Assembly (NCBI GenBank): GCA_025093985.1
Contig: JACAAK010000026.1
Coordinates: 124,001-188,000 of the forward strand
From: Calvatia gigantea
Lineage: Eukaryota; Basidiomycota; Agaricomycetes; Agaricales; Lycoperdaceae
Direction: 5' to 3'
DNA length: 64,000 nucleotides
In this document: positions 62,385 to 64,000 of the stretch, in pieces
How the letters are laid out: each line of letters begins with the position of its first letter
Numbering within the stretch: position 1 is the first letter of the stretch
Notes under the pieces: model-generated
Database searches by the model: none
What the model was told of the DNA's origin: nothing
Seen by the model: the letters and a program-made list of their open reading frames with translations, nothing else
Position numbers and translations under genes: made by a program

Positions 62385-63462
62385 TCATAGACTATTGTGT
62401 TTGGGTCTATTTTCTTCTTCTTGAAAGTTTTCTTTCCTTTTGCTTATTGTGGAGTCTTTCCAGTGCTGCTTCCACTTGCCATAACTTCTTTCTTCTGGCA
62501 TTAAGGTAAACCTTCCACTCCTTACAATCTCATATGAAATAGCCCTTCTTTTGGCAGAAAAAGCATTCTCCTGCTCGGAGAGCTGCTCTTTGTTCTTCTG
62601 TGAGGACATTGTTGACAACATGTTTGAGGGCTTGATGTTCTTTGTTTGTGCTTCTTTGTTTAATGAGTTGGAAGATTCCTTCTTCGTCAATTCCTTCTAA
62701 TTCTTCATCTTCTGATCCATTGTAGTCAACTTCTTCTTCTGATTCTGATTCATCATTATAGAAGTCAATTGCGCTAATGGATTCCATGATTCCATTGACA
62801 TCCGTGTCATGTTCACTTCATTTAAAATTGGTGGTGAAGGGCTAGGATTTGATATTCTGATATCAAGGTTTGAAATTATTTCTTCCAGGTTTGCTTCTTC
62901 TGAATTTAGATTTGGAAGAAGTGATATATCGCTGCTGGTCCACAATGATTCTGTAAGCCCCTCTGGCAGTGTTTTTCCAATTGGCAATTGTGGTCAGATT
63001 AGATCTGAGGGCCTCATGTCTGACTGCTGGGTCCAGTCCTTGAGCAAAGTATGCTTGGATGGCAGTGTTATCTGTAGTAAGTCCTGCTTGTGATGATAGA
63101 ACAGAGAACTCTGAGATATATTTCTTGATATATTGTCTGTTCTGTTTGAGATCTCTGAGGTTCTGTTTGGCTTCATGAGTTTGTTGAGCTGGGGCAAATC
63201 CTTGTTCCAATGCTTCTTTGAACTCATCCCAGGTATGCTGTGCTCCTGTTTGATGGGTTTCGATGTAATCCTGTCTCCACACAGAAGCTGCTCCTTCGAG
63301 TAATCCCAAGGCATAATTTTGCTTTTCTCTGTCTTGGGTGACTCCAAATGAATTGAAGTAGAGATCGATGCTAGATATCCAGGATCTATACTGGTTTGGA
63401 TCTCCATAGTATCTTTCTGGCTTTGGATATTTGAGGGTATATCCTGGTTGTACTGCAGCCAT
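62385..63462 (-). pseudogene. gag: G4 gag
   Basis: Starts MAAVQPGYTLKYPKP at 63462. A clear Ty3-type capsid domain is present (YRSWISSIDLYFNSFG, WRQDYIETHQ, LRDLKQNRQYIKKYI). Three in-frame stops (62863-62811 region) interrupt a linker; the same frame continues from 62787 with an acidic stretch, and then a single knuckle CFFCQKKGYFI-DC, in which His is replaced by Tyr and an Arg codon by TGA. Near 62400 the frame becomes uncertain before the protease. The family normally has one CCHC knuckle. Confidence 0.83.
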
Positions 63463-64000
63463 GCTATTATGAACTTACCACATCCCTGGACTCTCCTTCC
63501 CTTTGTATTAACCTTCTATTTAGACTTTCTCTTTCCTTTCTTCACTATACCCTGGTCCATTATTTATTTATTAAACACATGTACTTCTACCTTTGCTTCT
63601 GATGATTCATTCTAAATCATGTTCCTGTTTTCACCTTTATCTTTTCTCATTATCAAACTTCTATTCACTTGTCTCTATCTTCCTATGACTTATGCCTCTT
63701 CTTCTCCTCCATCTTACTCATCCCTATGACTCCGTATATTACCAATTAACCCATAGTAGTTCCCATTGACTCATATCTACTTACTACATAAATTCCCATC
63801 TCTTATCTGTAACTAGTATATACAGTAACTTTAAGTAGTACCCATGTATTACCCAAAGTTATTCTAGTAACAAGCTTCCTTATCTTTGCTTGTCTGCTAC
63901 AAGGTTAACAACCTTAGGGACTGCAGTGACACTTAACTCAGACTTCTCAGGCAAGCACAAGCTTCTACTTGAGGAAGCAATCTGAAGCCTGCACAGAGGT
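63463..64000 (-). other. G4 leader region
   Basis: AT-rich, no open frame of note. This would be the 5' untranslated region of G4; the 5' LTR must lie beyond the right edge or has been lost. Confidence 0.45.

Overview
The window looks like a transposon graveyard from a filamentous fungus, most likely a basidiomycete. That placement is an inference from the mixture of chromodomain Ty3/Gypsy elements, a Ty1/Copia element and RepHel Helitrons, together with CpG-type decay; no host gene could be confirmed. Nearly everything from 3532 to 64000 is mobile DNA, much of it nested. Positions 1-3531 are the only stretch that looks like ordinary host sequence, and no convincing gene was found there.

Left half (3532-33777): a row of Helitrons, all on the minus strand, each with a 3' end of hairpin plus CTAG (seen on the plus strand as CTAGGCC followed by a GTGCC/GGCAC stem) and a 5' TC end. 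Four of the boundaries are exact head-to-tail junctions (12049/12050, 14577/14578, 22840/22841, 32833/32834). H1 (3532-12049) is interrupted by Gypsy element G1 (4002-10403, TSD ACCTC). H2 is 12050-14577. H3 (14578-22840) carries a solo LTR that is itself split by Gypsy G2 (15540-21926, TSD GATAA). H4 (22841-32833) is the autonomous element. Its RepHel gene is split by a small internally deleted Helitron (23594-26279), and removing that insert restores the reading frame exactly.

Middle (32834-41998): a short Helitron, then a near-identical duplicate of about 4.5 kb of the RepHel region, then about 4.4 kb of indel-riddled copies of sequences found elsewhere in the window, ending in a T49-C37 homopolymer. 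This part may be an assembly artefact.

Right half (42509-64000): a plus-strand Helitron 5' end, then a large minus-strand Gypsy element G4 (from its presumed 3' LTR at 43330 to beyond the right edge). A Copia element (45635-52449, TSD AGAGG) sits in its third ORF and Gypsy G3 (54143-60490, TSD CTTGT) sits in its RNase H/connection region. In both cases the host frame reads through when the insert and one TSD are removed.

The most unusual biology: (1) G1-G3 all carry a third ORF of about 328 codons starting 6-7 nt after the pol stop, in the position of env but without envelope features. (2) G4, a different Gypsy lineage, has an unrelated third ORF in the same position, starting 17 nt after pol and carrying two zinc-knuckle-like motifs. 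(3) The Helitrons are arranged as exact head-to-tail tandems with structured 5' ends. (4) Decay is dominated by CGA-to-TGA changes, which also explains a lost catalytic aspartate in the otherwise intact reverse transcriptase of G2.
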